Positions 11,726 through 23,191 of a DNA stretch of 64,000 nucleotides are shown here, piece after piece. The translations under genes were made by a program, and so were the position numbers. The notes below the pieces were generated by a model. The model did not search any database. It was not told the origin of the DNA and saw only the letters and a list, made by a program, of their open reading frames with translations. The number at the start of each line of letters is the position of its first letter. Position 1 is the first letter of the stretch. The DNA is from Castor canadensis (Eukaryota; Chordata; Mammalia; Rodentia; Castoridae), in NCBI RefSeq assembly GCF_047511655.1, contig NC_133405.1, forward strand, positions 92,603,598 through 92,667,597, in the 5' to 3' direction.

Positions 11726-11825
11726 TTCTTGTGGTGGATCTCCTGTTGGGAAAGGAGGGACCCACTACAAAAAAAAAAAAAAAAGAGAGAGCCATTCAAA
11801 ACTTGACTTCAGAACATTTTCTTTT

Positions 11826-12044
11826 GCCGGGCACCAGTGGCTCACGCCTGTAATCCTAACTACTCCCGAGGCAGAGTTCAGGAGGATCGTGGTTTGAAGT
11901 CACCTGGGCAAATAGTTCACAAGGCCCTATCTCGAAAAACCCCATCACAAAAAAAGGGCTGGTGGAGTGGCTCAAGGTGCAGGTCCTGAGCACAAACCTC
12001 AATACAAAAAAAAAAAAAAAAAGAAAAGAAAAAGAAAAAGAAAC
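11826..12044 (+). mobile_element. B1-ID dimeric SINE with long A tail
   Basis: It begins gccgggcaccagtggctcac, with an ID half from about 11960 (gctggtggagtggctcaagg). The tail is an A run followed by gaaaa repeats. The ID half has lost bases between its A and B boxes. Confidence 0.88.
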
Positions 12045-12599
12045 ATTTTCTTCAGTGTGGTGTGCATATAGGTATTTTGTACAGGTATTTTTATTTCTTT
12101 ATGATAAATGCCCAGGAGTAGGATTGCTGGGTCGCATGGTAAATGTATGTTTAGTTTTTTTTTTAAACCTGTTTTCCATGGTGGCTGTCATTTTACATTC
12201 CCATCAATGTATGACAGATTCAGTTTCTCCTCGGTATTGTCCTTATTTTTCAATTTTAGTTATTCTACTAGATGTGTGTATATCATTGCACTGACAATTT
12301 TTTATTTTCTCAATGGCTAATGACATTAAATATCTTCTCATGTGTTTATGTGTCATCTGTATGTCCTCTTCAGTGAAATGTCTCTTAGTGTCTTTTGGCT
12401 GTTTTCTAATTAGATGTTTTTTAATGTTGAGTTTGGAGACTTTTTGTATATTCTAGATATGAGTCCTTATCAGATATGCGATTTGTAAATATTTTATCCT
12501 TGCCTGTTGCTTGCTTTTTTATCCTTTTAATATCTTTCACAGACTAAATTTTGATGAAATATGATTTACCAACTTTTTTTCTTTTATAGTTACTTTCCA
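12045..12599 (-). mobile_element. Old L1 fragment
   Basis: Reverse-oriented L1 ORF2 end, for example aggagtaggattgctgggtc, then ccatggtggctgtcatttta. It is interrupted at its high end by a SINE pair and resumes at 12836. Confidence 0.75.
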
Positions 12600-12833
12600 G
12601 ATAGGGTGTCAAATTTTTTCTCAGGCCAGCCTGGACTGTGTCCTCCTGCCTATGACCTCCCATGTAGCTGGGACCACAGGCAAGTACCACCACACTCAGC
12701 TTGTTGGTTAAGGTGGGGGTTCTTGTTAACCCTTTACCTGGACTGGCCTTGAACCATGATCCTCCAAATCTCTACCTCCCAAGTAGCTGGGGGGGGGTGG
12801 GAATTACAATGTGAGCCATCACACCCAACCTTT
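12600..12833 (-). mobile_element. Tandem pair of B1-like monomers
   Basis: Two 7SL-type monomers lie head to tail (each with cctcc...gtagctggg and an accaccacactcagc or catcacacccaacc end), without an ID unit. The layout resembles an Alu dimer but built from B1-like units. Confidence 0.75.
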
Positions 12834-12835
12834 TT

Positions 12836-13274
12836 GATTTCTTTCATAATCATTTTGTAATTTTCAGGTTGCAGTCCTGTACATGTTTTGTTGTACACTT
12901 ACACATTACATTTTGAAAGAATTTTATACTTTAAATTTTTGTTTTTATACATTTCAATTTACACAAATTTTCAGTTTCTAATGCTGATTGCTAGTAAAAT
13001 AGAAATATAATTGTTCTGTATACTGATCTTGTATTCTGTAACCTTGCTGAAGTCACTTATCAGTTCCAGGAAATTTTATAGATTCTTGGGAGTTCCTGCA
13101 TAAACTATTTGCAGATAAGAATAGTTCTGTTTCCTCCTTCTCAATATGTATGTCTTTTATTTCATTGTTTTCTTTAATTGGTCTGACCAGAGCTTCTCTT
13201 ATAATCTGGAAAGGATAGTGATAGCAAACATTCTTGCTTATTTCTAATATTAAGATAATTAAATCTGTTATGGG
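12836..13274 (-). mobile_element. Old L1 fragment (continuation)
   Basis: The phrases gatcttgtattctgtaacct and tgctgaagtcacttatcagt are the reverse complement of a well-conserved L1 ORF2 region. It continues the block ending at 12599. Confidence 0.75.
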
Positions 13275-13364
13275 TTTTTTTTTTTTTTGAAGTACTGGGG
13301 TTTGAACTCAGGACCTCATGCTTCCTAGGCAGGTTCTCTGCCTCTTGAGTCACACCCCCAGCCT
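13275..13364 (-). mobile_element. ID-like SINE
   Basis: Starts with a T run, then gtactggggtttgaactcag, and ends at cacacccccagcct. Confidence 0.88.
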
Positions 13365-13419
13365 AGACATAGCTTTTTTCCACATGCTTCTTAGGAAGCT
13401 TAGAAGTTATGTTTATGCC

Positions 13420-13530
13420 CCCCCCACCAAATTCATATGTTGAAGTGCCAATGTAATGGAATTAGGAGGTGAAGGCTTCAGAAGATAATTATGTTTACAT
13501 GAGGTGGTGGTGGTAGTTTAAACTTCAATT
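13420..13530 (+). mobile_element. MaLR (MLT1-type) LTR fragment
   Basis: The phrases accaaattcatatgttgaag and atggaattaggaggtgaagg are the hallmark 5' part of mammalian MaLR LTRs. Confidence 0.55.
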
Positions 13531-16029
13531 TCCTTAATAGTTATAGAGCTATTCGAATACATATTTCATGTTGGGTGAGTGGTGGTAGTTGATTTAATGA
13601 GTGTAATATTGTAATAGTCTCTTATTTTTTTGTTGATGTCTTCAGGGACTATAGTAATATTCCACTTTCAATTCTGATACTAATGAAGGTAGGCTTTTAT
13701 GTATGTTTAGCACTAGTACTCTTTCCAAAGTATGACATTTCAGGTAGTCATGTTTTAATTGCAGCCATGGGAAAACAGATAAATGAACTTCTTATTGACA
13801 GAATGTTTCTCATTTGCTAGTCTTATAAATGGGAAGTCATTAAGCTCCCTTTCACTATGATAGCAGTCTTCAAATTGGTTGAATGTGCACTCCATTAGTA
13901 AAAAAATTCATTTTGGCTATACTACATATAGTAGTATAGATAGGACTCACAGACCACTGTGTCTGGCTCAAAAACCATACTTATCTATAACAACTTTATG
14001 TAAGACAAAAATCATACACATTTATTTACAGGTAACACAGACAATGTAAATCAAAGTTGAGAAGTGTTCATTTTTCTAGTTTGAAATACAAAGTGGAGAT
14101 TCTTCATAGTAAAATATTTATGTAACATTTACCTTGTGCTATGGTTTATAAAATCAGGAACCAGTACTCTTTTGTTTAAGTTAAAATGAATATGATAAAT
14201 ATAAATTGACTTCCATTTACGCACTAGTAAAAGAGTTAGCAATCCTTAAAAAAAAAAAGAAACTGCTTGATTTCATCCCAGCTTGGATTCACCATAAATG
14301 CAATCCATAATTGATATTAGAACCTGTTCCAAAATATTAATTTGCCACATTTGGGAACTTTTAAGCCAGTATTTCTTTGAATACTTTTTATCTGTACAGT
14401 CTAACTCTTTTCTTTTTTATATGCATGGTAGAATTTTTGTTATAGGTCTTGTGGCTCAGTTCATCTTTTCAGTCTGTTTTCTCTCCATTGTTCATACTGG
14501 TTATTTCTATTGTTTCATCTTTAAGTTCTCTGATTATTTTTTCACTTGTCTTCATTCTGCTGTTAAGCCCATTCATTGTTTTTCATTTTAGTTACTTTAT
14601 ATTTTAGTTTTTAAATTTTCCATTCTTTATATATCCTGCTGCTTTGCTGAGACATTTTTCATTTGATTCAAGTGGATTTGTGATTGCTTGCTAAGACATT
14701 TTTTATGATGGCTGGTTTATTCAATTGATTCTATAATCTGTGTATCTTGGTGTTCACATCTGTTGACTTTTCTTATTCAGTTTGAGGTAATACTCCTGGT
14801 TCTAGGTATAATGAGCATTTTTATTAAAATCTGTATATATGGGGCATTTTTATGCCACTCTGAAGCTCAATTACATCATCTGTTTGAGTAGGCCTCCTCT
14901 GAAGAAGGCTATGGCAGGGGAAGATGTGGTCCTACCTTATAAGTGCAGATGGAGGTGGAATTCCAAGTTCTCCACTTTCTGACACTATCTCAGTGGTGAG
15001 TGGAGGAGTTTAGAGAATCTTATCACAGCCTGGAAAGAGTCTAAGTCTAAGATCTTCACTCAATCTTTGCTGGTGAGAATGGGGGTGGAGACAGAATTTT
15101 TCTGTAGTGTTTGTATAGAATTGAACAGTCATTGTCTAAAAGTTTTCTGGGTTGCTAAACTGAATCTTTCTTGATTCTTTGGCTAGAGAATGCAGGCTTT
15201 TCTTGTCCGCCTTGTTGGGGCTGGTGGCTTACCAGCTCCTCTAGTATCCAGTTTGTAATGTATGAGGCAAAAAGAAAACCAAGGAACTCACCACTGTTAT
15301 TCCTCAAGTTCCAATATCTCTAACTTATGTGTCTTCTTTCCACTATTCGAAGTTTCATTTCATATAGACTATGAATGAATTTTAGTTATACTTAGTTGAC
15401 AGAATAGGGAAAAGTATTGAGTCCACTTTCTCAGAAGTGGAAATTTATAACATTTTTAAAAGATCCCTCTTGATGCTGTGTTGAGATTAGACTGTAGGGA
15501 AGCAGTGGAAGAAACTGCTAGACAGGTTAGGAGGTTATTGCAATTTTCCAGGTTAGTGACAATGGTTCTGGCCAAGGTGGTAGGAGTGGAGATGGTGAAA
15601 AGTGGTGACATGCCGCAAACATTTTTAAGAAAACCAAACAGGATTTGCTTACAGTTTGATATAGGGTGTGAAAGAAATACATGATTTAAGGATTACCCAA
15701 GGCTTATGGTTTGAGCAATTGGAAAATGAATTTGCTATCTACTAATACGAAGAGTGCTGGGAGAGCAGGTTTGGGGAGGGATGATCAGGAATTAAGTTTT
15801 GTATATATTTCAAATGAAAATGCTGAGTAGACAGTTATATGTTAGTCCCTCCCTTTCCTATTTATTCCCTCTGCAACTATTCATTTGTGAAACCTTCTTA
15901 TTCTATCGTCTTTTCTCTTTTACTCTGTGCTATTTGCTGAATAATTTCCTAAAGATCTATTATCCAATTAAGTTTTCTCTTTGACAGTGTGTCATCTCCA
16001 TTTAACTCACTGATTTTTAATTTTGAAGC
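13531..16029. other. Intergenic, probable diffuse old repeats
   Basis: About 14290-15330 is T-rich and may be old reverse-oriented L1 3' sequence. About 15425-15835 (gactgtagggaagcagtgga, gttattgcaattttccaggt) matches an old mammalian interspersed repeat that I cannot name with certainty. No gene is seen. Confidence 0.4.
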
Positions 16030-16325
16030 ACCTCCCTCAATATCTGCAGGGGATTGATCCCTGGAAACACGCCCTCAGGATATCAAAATCAGTTAGCGTT
16101 CAAGTCCCTTATATAAAATAAGAGATTATTGTATACTTAAAATAATCTCTAGATTTCTTATACATTGTAGATGCTATATAGTTGTTATACTGCATTGTTT
16201 AGGGAGTAGTATCAAAAGTACTCTGTATGTGTTTGGTACGAATGCAATTTTATTCTGAATATTTGTGATCCATGGTTGGTAGAATCTGTTGGGGAAGAAC
16301 TGCAGATATGGATGGGCAACTGTAT
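16030..16325 (+). mobile_element. MER2-like (Tigger) non-autonomous DNA transposon
   Basis: The start (cctccctcaatatctgcagg, gattgatccctggaaac) and end (gatccatggttggtagaatc, ggatgggcaactgta) are partly complementary, as expected of terminal inverted repeats. The interior tcccttatataaaat is a family signature. Confidence 0.65.
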
Positions 16326-17080
16326 AATGTTTTTCATTTGTAAAAGTCTGCTTTGTAACCCCCCACATGCAAAATCTACCTGTTGGCCCATGTTCTTCCT
16401 CCTCCTCCTCCCCCTCCTTGTGTCTTATTCTTTAACATTTCTTCTGCCCTTAATAATTTTAACATGCACTACTATTTCTGTTAGTTCCTTTTGTTAACTG
16501 AAGCTCATTGACATTAAGTCCTGATGTTTGTTGTGCTTACTGACTCTTGCTTATTTTGGATTATATCATTGATGTTTAACTGGGGATTATTGATGAAAAG
16601 AATGTTCAGCCTGGCCACAGGCATGTTCACATTGAGAGGTTTGGTATTTACTTTTTCCAAATGCCCTGGACAGACCAATTTCTATGTTAATCGTACAAGT
16701 TGTAGGTTCTAGGGCTAAATAGGTCATTTAGATTTGAATAAAAAATCTTTGTAAAATTCAGCTCACACAGTTAAGAATTCATAGAGAAGGAAAAAAAATT
16801 CCCTATCCAAAGCCGAGACCAAGACAGATACCTACCTTGTTGTGTCCATATGCCACTAGGAAGATTATTTTCCAGTTCCTTTTCCTGGGGGTATAGCTTT
16901 CTAAGTGTCTCCTCACCTTAAATCAGTCTAAGAGCTCTCCCCTATCTCTTTTGTGTTAAGAGTCATTCCCTTAGGTGCTACTCATATTTCTTGATCTGGG
17001 TGATTATTACACAGATGTGTTGTTTCTACTCCTCTCTATATGTAGATATTTCAATTTAAAAGTATATAAAATAAAAATAT
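16326..17080. other. Intergenic, no gene seen
   Basis: Short open frames only, and no clear repeat. Confidence 0.4.
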
Positions 17081-17361
17081 TTTAAAACCATCAACACATT
17101 GATTCTACCAAAATTGATCTATAGATTTAAAAGTCTATACCAGGAAGGTATGAAAAGGCACAGATCCTAAAATAGCTCAACAATCTTGAAAAAGAATGGA
17201 AGGATCACTCTAGTGATATCAAGGATTACTATATAGCTATAGTAATAAGTAAATATTAGGTAAATATTAAGTAAATATATAAGTAAATAGCGGTGAAAAG
17301 ATAGCTACATAAGAACAACGGAAAACAAGATAGAGATTCTAGAAATAGACATATACAAATA

Positions 17362-17487
17362 CAGTCACCTGGGTGTGTGTGGTGGCACATGCCTAATCCT
17401 ACCTACTTCAGAGGCCAAGAAAGGTGGATAGTGAGTTTGAGGTCAGCCTGGGCAACAAAGTGAGACCCTCCCACACCTAAAAAAATC
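17362..17487 (+). mobile_element. B1-like SINE monomer
   Basis: Contains ggtggcacatgcctaatcct and gaggtcagcctgggcaacaa, with a short A tail. Confidence 0.8.
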
Positions 17488-17498
17488 CCATATAACCA

Positions 17499-17580
17499 TA
17501 TGTATGTATGTATATACACACATATATATGTGTGTATATACATACACATATGTGTATACACACACACACACACACACACA
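17499..17580. repeat. TATG/TA/CA microsatellite
   Basis: Mixed purine-pyrimidine repeats ending in a (CA)n run, seeded at the tail of the SINE before it. Confidence 0.93.
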
Positions 17581-18020
17581 TTTATATATAATTGCACCTG
17601 ATTTTAGGCAAAGGCAATTCAATGGAAGAATAGTTTTTTTCCAACAAATTGTGTTGGTACAATCAGATATTTCATAGGCAAAAATCCCAAAGAACCTTGA
17701 CTTAAACCTCTTATGACATACTGTTATTTCAAAATGAATCATAGATCTAAATGTAAAGCATAAAACTACTAAACTTTTAGAAGAATACACAGAAATTATT
17801 CATAACTTAGGGTTAGGCAAAGAATATTTAACAGGGCAATTCATAAAATAAATAAAATTGATAATTTGGAATTTTTCAACATTAAAACCTTTTACTCTGC
17901 AAAAGACATTCATAAGAAAATAAAAAACAAGCTGTAGAGTGGGAAAAATATTTGCAAATTACAATCTAACAAAGGATTTATATCCTAAAAAAGCTCTCAA
18001 AAAAAAAAACAACCCTCAAC

Positions 18021-18121
18021 TGGGCTGGAGGTGTGGCTCAAGTGGTAGAGTGCCTGCTTTGCATGCATGTAGGCCCTGAGTTCAAGCCCTAATGCCACCA
18101 AAAAACAAACAAACAAAAAAA
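18021..18121 (+). mobile_element. ID-like SINE
   Basis: The unit gggctggaggtgtggctcaa ends in a caaa-type tail. CCTCAAC flanks both sides as a short duplication. Confidence 0.88.
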
Positions 18122-18172
18122 TCCTCAACCATAAGAAAACTCATAATCCAATTAAAAATATCAAAAGACTTA

Positions 18173-18382
18173 GGTGGGTCTGGTGCATGCTTGTAATCCC
18201 AGGTACTTGGGAGGCTGAAGTTGGAGGATCATGGTTTGAGGCTAGCCACAGACTGTTAACATGAGACCCTATCTGAAAAACAAACTAAAAAAGCAAAAGG
18301 ACCGGGGGTGTGGCTCGAGTGTTAGAGTACTTGCTTAGTAAGCACGAGGCCCTGAGTTCATCACCAGTACTGGAAAAAAAAA
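18173..18382 (+). mobile_element. B1-ID dimeric SINE with 13-bp duplication
   Basis: Flanked by ATCAAAAGACTTA at 18160-18172 and 18383-18395. This shows the dimer moved as one unit into the L1. Confidence 0.9.
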
Positions 18383-19202
18383 ATCAAAAGACTTAACAGG
18401 TACTTTATCAAAGATAATATTTAGATGGCAAATAAGCACAAATGGAAGCAATGTGTGGAAGTTATGTGTTTTATTTTGGATGACCTCAGTGTCAGTTCCA
18501 GTGGCTTTTTTTTTTTTTTGATCTACAACAATCCACAATGATTGTATCATAGAATCCAAGCCTATGCCAATCTGTATATGGCATTCCTAGGCCACAGGGA
18601 TCAAGTCAGGGATAGCTTAACTCAGGCCTTTTGAGAAATGATTGTTTGAAGTGATCATATCCCCATTTATTGCAAGTATCCATATTGTGACCATTAAGTA
18701 TTGTGAAGACAAAGTTGACACACATAAGAGGGCATCATTGAGACAATTGGAACAAAAGCCTGATCACACTGTACCTAATATCCATATACTCCCAGACTTT
18801 TTAATTACATAAGCCAATGTCCTATGCTTGACTTGCATTTTTGTTATATGCAACTGAACTTATCTTTGTCTACCACACTTATTACCAGTCAACATTCTGT
18901 TTCTGCTGTCTGTCTCCCTCTCTTTCTCTCTCTGACACACACACACTCCAAACACTTATGGCACTTTTGTGTTTTACTTCACTTTCCTTCTTTTCCTTAG
19001 TTACATTTATTACACTAAATTGTGACTGTGTTTCTGTCTTATAGGACTGTTAGCTCTTGAGGGTCCAAGTTGGTGATAATGTTCTGGATCTTGATAGGGG
19101 TGTGGGTTACACACAGGTATATAATTTGTCAAAACACATGAAATTATACTCTTAAGATGGGTGAATTTATTTTACTGTGGGTATTTTAACTTAAAAAAGA
19201 GG

Positions 19203-19293
19203 TGGGGCTAGAGGCGTGACAGTAGTGGTACAGCATTGGCCAAGCAAGTGCAAGACTCTGAGTTCAAACTCCAGTACCACCAGAAAAAAAAAA
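19203..19293 (+). mobile_element. ID-like SINE
   Basis: A-box region gaggcgtgacagtagtggta is diverged; the B box gagttcaaactccagtacca is intact. Confidence 0.82.
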
Positions 19294-19311
19294 CATAAAA
19301 AAGAATCAAAA

Positions 19312-19390
19312 GGGGGCTAAAGTGTAGCTCAGTAGTAAAGTGCTTAATACACATGAGGCCCTGGGTTCGATCCCCAGCACCACAAAAAAG
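19312..19390 (+). mobile_element. ID-like SINE, close to tRNA-Ala
   Basis: The B box (gggttcgatccccagcacc) keeps the tRNA form TTCGA. This older-looking subtype also occurs at 47993 and 57861. Confidence 0.82.
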
Positions 19391-19465
19391 TAATCTATAT
19401 TGAATTCTAATAAATGATAAGCACGCTGAAGTATTTAAAGGGACACATACACATCAGTAATTTTT

Positions 19466-19810
19466 GAAATGTTATCTCCCAAAGATCCATGTGTCAAATG
19501 CTTGGTCTCCAGCCTGTGGGGCTAATGTGAGGTGGTAGAATTTTTAAGAGAGGAGGTCTTTAGGTCATTGGGGGTGTGCTTTTGAAGGGGATAATGGGAC
19601 CTAACCCCTTTTTCTTCCTGTCTTTTCATTTCCATCCATAAGGTGAGTGGTTCAGCTCCACCATGCACTCCCACCATGATGTGCCACCATGGTCACAAAG
19701 CAATAAAGGGCCAAGAAATCATGTTTTGGAACCTCCAAAACTGTGAGCCAAAATAAAACTTTTCTCTTCATAAGTCAATTAAATCAGGTTTATGTTATAG
19801 TGACAAAAAG
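19466..19810 (+). mobile_element. MaLR LTR (ORR1-like)
   Basis: Contains ggtcattgggggtgtgcttt, aaactgtgagccaaaataaa (polyadenylation signal) and a 3' end ttatagtgacaaaaagctaa. Confidence 0.75.
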
Positions 19811-20026
19811 CTAACATATGAATTGATGCATGAATAAAAATGTGACAAAGCCAAGTGTAGTAAAATGCTCACTACAGAACCAGTATCCTGGTTTGGACCT
19901 CATTATATCTGAAACAGAAGCTTACAACCACCTTCAAACTGGCCTCTATGCTAGCCCACTTCAGTCTCTACTCTCCCTCCCCAAGGAATTGTAGAGAGAA
20001 CCTTCTGAAATGTTAATCGGGCTATT

Positions 20027-20405
20027 ATGGTGTGGATATTAAATGTCCCCCAAGGGCCCATATATGTTAAAGTCTTGGTTGCCAGTCTATGTAGCTATTG
20101 GTAGGTGGTATAGCTTACAGGGGGTGGAGTCTAGTAGAAGGAAGTTAGGTCATTGGGGGCATGCCCTTGAAGGGGATATTGGGATGCAGTCCCTACCTTT
20201 TTCTTTGCTTCCCAGCCACCAGAAGGTAATTAGTTTTCTCCACCACATGCTTCCACCATGATGTACTCCCTCACCATAGGCCCAAAGCAATGACATCAAG
20301 ACATGGAGTGAAACTTTTGAAACAGTGAGCCAAAATAATCCTTTGCTCAATTTAAAAAGTTGATTTTTCTCAGGTATTTTGTTACAGTGTCAGAAAGCTA
20401 ACAGA
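20027..20405 (+). mobile_element. MaLR LTR (ORR1-like), second copy
   Basis: Same family as the copy at 19466 (gtcattgggggcatgccctt, gtgagccaaaataatc, gttacagtgtcagaaagcta). Only about 215 bp separate the two, with no internal viral sequence seen between them. Confidence 0.78.
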
Positions 20406-20775
20406 CATCTATGATCTAGTCTCTGCCCACCTCTTCTACTTTTTCTTCCAATACTTGCCACCTTACTGTAGCAGCCTGTACACCAGCTCAACTCAAGGGT
20501 TTGTAGTTCTACTAACACACCAGATTGCTTCATGACTCTACTTTTGCTTTTCTTGTCTCTTTGGCTTGGGATGCTCTATTTTAATTCATCCTTTTGCCTT
20601 ACTTTACTCAGTTATTGGCCTTCAAATCTTATCAGTTACTTCTTCCCAGAATCCTTTACTGCTCCTCAGAGGATTAGGTTTTCTTCCTTTATGCTCTCAT
20701 ACCACTCTGTACTTCTTAGTAACAAACTATTTATTCCAGTATCCTGTGTTTGGGTTTGCATGTCTGCGCACTAAA
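20406..20775 (+). mobile_element. L2 LINE relic
   Basis: Pyrimidine-rich L2-like 3' sequence (ggcttgggatgctctatttt, tcccagaatcctttactgct). Diverged. Confidence 0.5.
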
Positions 20776-20880
20776 CCACGTGCTCCTTGGAAATCAAGCC
20801 CTCCAATGAAATACACAAAGCACGCCACAAGAGCCTTTTTTAAGCCACCATAGAACTGAACTATTAATATTGAACTGGTA

Positions 20881-20962
20881 TGGCTGGAGGCATGGCTTAA
20901 GCAGTAGAGCACCTGTCTAGCAAGCATGAGGCCCTGGGTCCAAACATCAACAAGAAAAAAAC
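20881..20962 (+). mobile_element. ID-like SINE
   Basis: Unit ggctggaggcatggcttaag to the short tail at 20955. The B box is degraded (gggtccaaac). Confidence 0.85.
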
Positions 20963-22714
20963 TGAACTGGCATGGATACTCTGGCACCTTCCAACAACTT
21001 TGCATCTAGGATTTGGTTGTCTCCTCCACAGTTCAAGGCTCACCATTCCTATTGACCTGGCCATCTTCCTATCTGCTTCAAATACCACCTTTGTCTGAAA
21101 TCAATTTAATTTCCTCTTTCAATTTGAAATAATCTCAATACCTTTAACTTTCTCTATGCTTTTAAAAATAGGGCTTGTTGGGAAAGCTTTATTGGGAAAA
21201 ATTAAACTACACTCACTGATCACCTGAGTGCCAAACATTGAATTAAGTTCTTTAAAGACACTAGGTACTATAATTCCTACAGTAGGAATAACCCTATGAG
21301 GTAGTGATTATATCTTCATTCCACAGATGAAGAAACTGAGGCAAGGAAGTAAGAAACAACTAGCTCAAGGTCACATAGGTGGCAAAAATAGGAATTGAAT
21401 CACTGGAACTGAATTCCTAGGCAATTTCCCTTCCATCACAACCCACTCTCTCCAGGTTAAGCCAGATTCTGAGAAGCCTTGAGATCTGGAGGGTGTAATG
21501 TGTGTGTGTCTTAGTGGTAGTGGGACATGGAATGTTCTTAAGCAGAAAGGGATGATGAAAATAGAACTTTGGGGAGATGCTTCTGGAAGGTCATGAGTAA
21601 CAGAATAGAATGTGATGTGGGGAAGGCTGACTCCTGATAACAAAAAATGTAAAACAGGTATTGTATCTCTCTTGCCACATTCATTTGTGACGCATGGAAT
21701 AGGAGAGGGCTTGGGAAGGTGAATCATTTTGAGAGTTTAAAAAAGCTGTGGAGACAGAAAAGTTCTGTCTTGAGTTGTTGAGTGGCTGACCCCATGGTCC
21801 TGCCTCCTGGGAATGGTTTGGGATTCTCATTCTTCATCAGATTTGGAAGTCTAGGAAAAGGTCAGAGTTGACTGGATAGTTGGGTGATGGCTTCCTTGGG
21901 GAAATGGCATTGAATGGGGTGAGATTGTGCCTTCCCAATTGCTCCTTCCATAACTTCCTCATTGGCTTCCTTGCTTGTGTCACTCCCCCTCCTAACACAT
22001 CCTTAAAGGGATCCTTCATAAAAGAAAGTTAGATTGTGTTTAAAACCTTTTAATGTCTGCCATTCGTGAGATAGTCAGGTTTTTGACAAATAGGTCAAAA
22101 TTATTTATCTTCCATTAGCTAAAGTTTTAAATTAAGTATTCTGCCTTGAAACTAATCAATTATGATCATATGACTTCTCAAACTACACATTCCTTCTTGG
22201 AGATTATGGTTATGATCCTCCCCTCCCCCTTGGTCAAAGTCACAGCTGCTGTTATACTAAAATGCCTCCCTCCTCTATATGCATACTTTTTTCTTCCTGC
22301 CTGTCTTTATTCATCATACTGTCTTGGCATGTCTACTTTTTAGTAGGCATCATCTGATAGCAAGTCTTCCCTAAACTTTCTACTTCCCTAGAATGGACTG
22401 CCTGTCCAACATCCCATGCTCATTTTTATCACCGTGTTGCACTATATGGTGCTCTCCTCCTCCACTCAATTTACTGGACAGTAAGTGCCATTTCAGTCAA
22501 CTTAGGCAAGCTGAGGCAGGATACAACATGAGCAAGCAAAAAATGGGATCTGTACTCAGAACAAGTTAGGACTAGAGGATTCAGTTTAGGAATCAACAGC
22601 ATCCAGAAAGTTTAGGGAAAACCAAACTTCTAGAGGGATTCATAGTTGAAATAATTCCATTTGGTAAATTTAGAAACTAAGACCAAGACAATCTTCCTGC
22701 TAAAATTTGCAATT
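20963..22714. other. Intergenic with ancient repeats
   Basis: Around 21215-21390 lies an ancient mammalian repeat with cagatgaagaaactgaggca and ctcaaggtcacataggtggc. Around 22255-22500 is probable L2. No gene is seen. Confidence 0.45.
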
Positions 22715-22800
22715 TTTGTTTTTGGCGGTACTGGGGTTTGAACTCAGGGCTTAGTTCTTGCTATGAAGGTGGTCTACCACTTGAGCTATATCTCCAGCCC
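22715..22800 (-). mobile_element. ID-like SINE
   Basis: Reverse unit, ggtactggggtttgaactca to gctatatctccagccc. Confidence 0.87.
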
Positions 22801-22802
22801 TC

Positions 22803-23191
22803 CCTGCTATAGTTCAGATGTGGTTTGTTCCTGCCAAAATTCATGCTGAAACTTGGTTGCCAATGTCTTGGTGTTGGGAGGTGGGGTCTTTGGTAGGTGA
22901 CTGACTCATGAGGGCACCACCCTCATGAATTAATGTCATTCCCAAGAGACTAGTGAGCAGGTTATAAAGCAAGTCTGGCAGTGCCCCTCATACTCTCATA
23001 CATATTCTTCTTGCATGTGTAGGGTCTCTTCTGCTTTTCCACCATGAGGTGAAGTGGCATGTGTCCTAGCCAGATGGTCACATGATCTTGAGTTTTCCAG
23101 ACTTCCAGTACCATATAAGTTAAAATAAACTTTTCTTTATAAAATACCTAGTCTGAGAAATTTTGTTGTAACACACAAAATGCGCTAAGAT
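22803..23191 (+). mobile_element. MaLR LTR (MST/THE1-type)
   Basis: The 5' end tgctatagttcagatgtggt, the middle gaggtggggtctttggtagg, the signal ttaaaataaacttttc and the end taacacacaaaatgcgctaa follow the MST-type pattern. Confidence 0.75.

Larger units (their letters stand above)
17081..18480 (+). mobile_element. Old L1 (+), interrupted by SINEs and a microsatellite
   Basis: L1 segments at 17081-17361, 17590-18008, 18122-18159 and 18396-18470 (for example tttactctgcaaaagacatt, then tatttgcaaattacaatcta) belong to one ORF2 region broken by later insertions listed separately. Confidence 0.7.

Noticed and set aside
19466..20405. A proviral pair with internal gene remnants
   Set aside because: The roughly 215 bp between the LTRs show no recognisable retroviral coding sequence.
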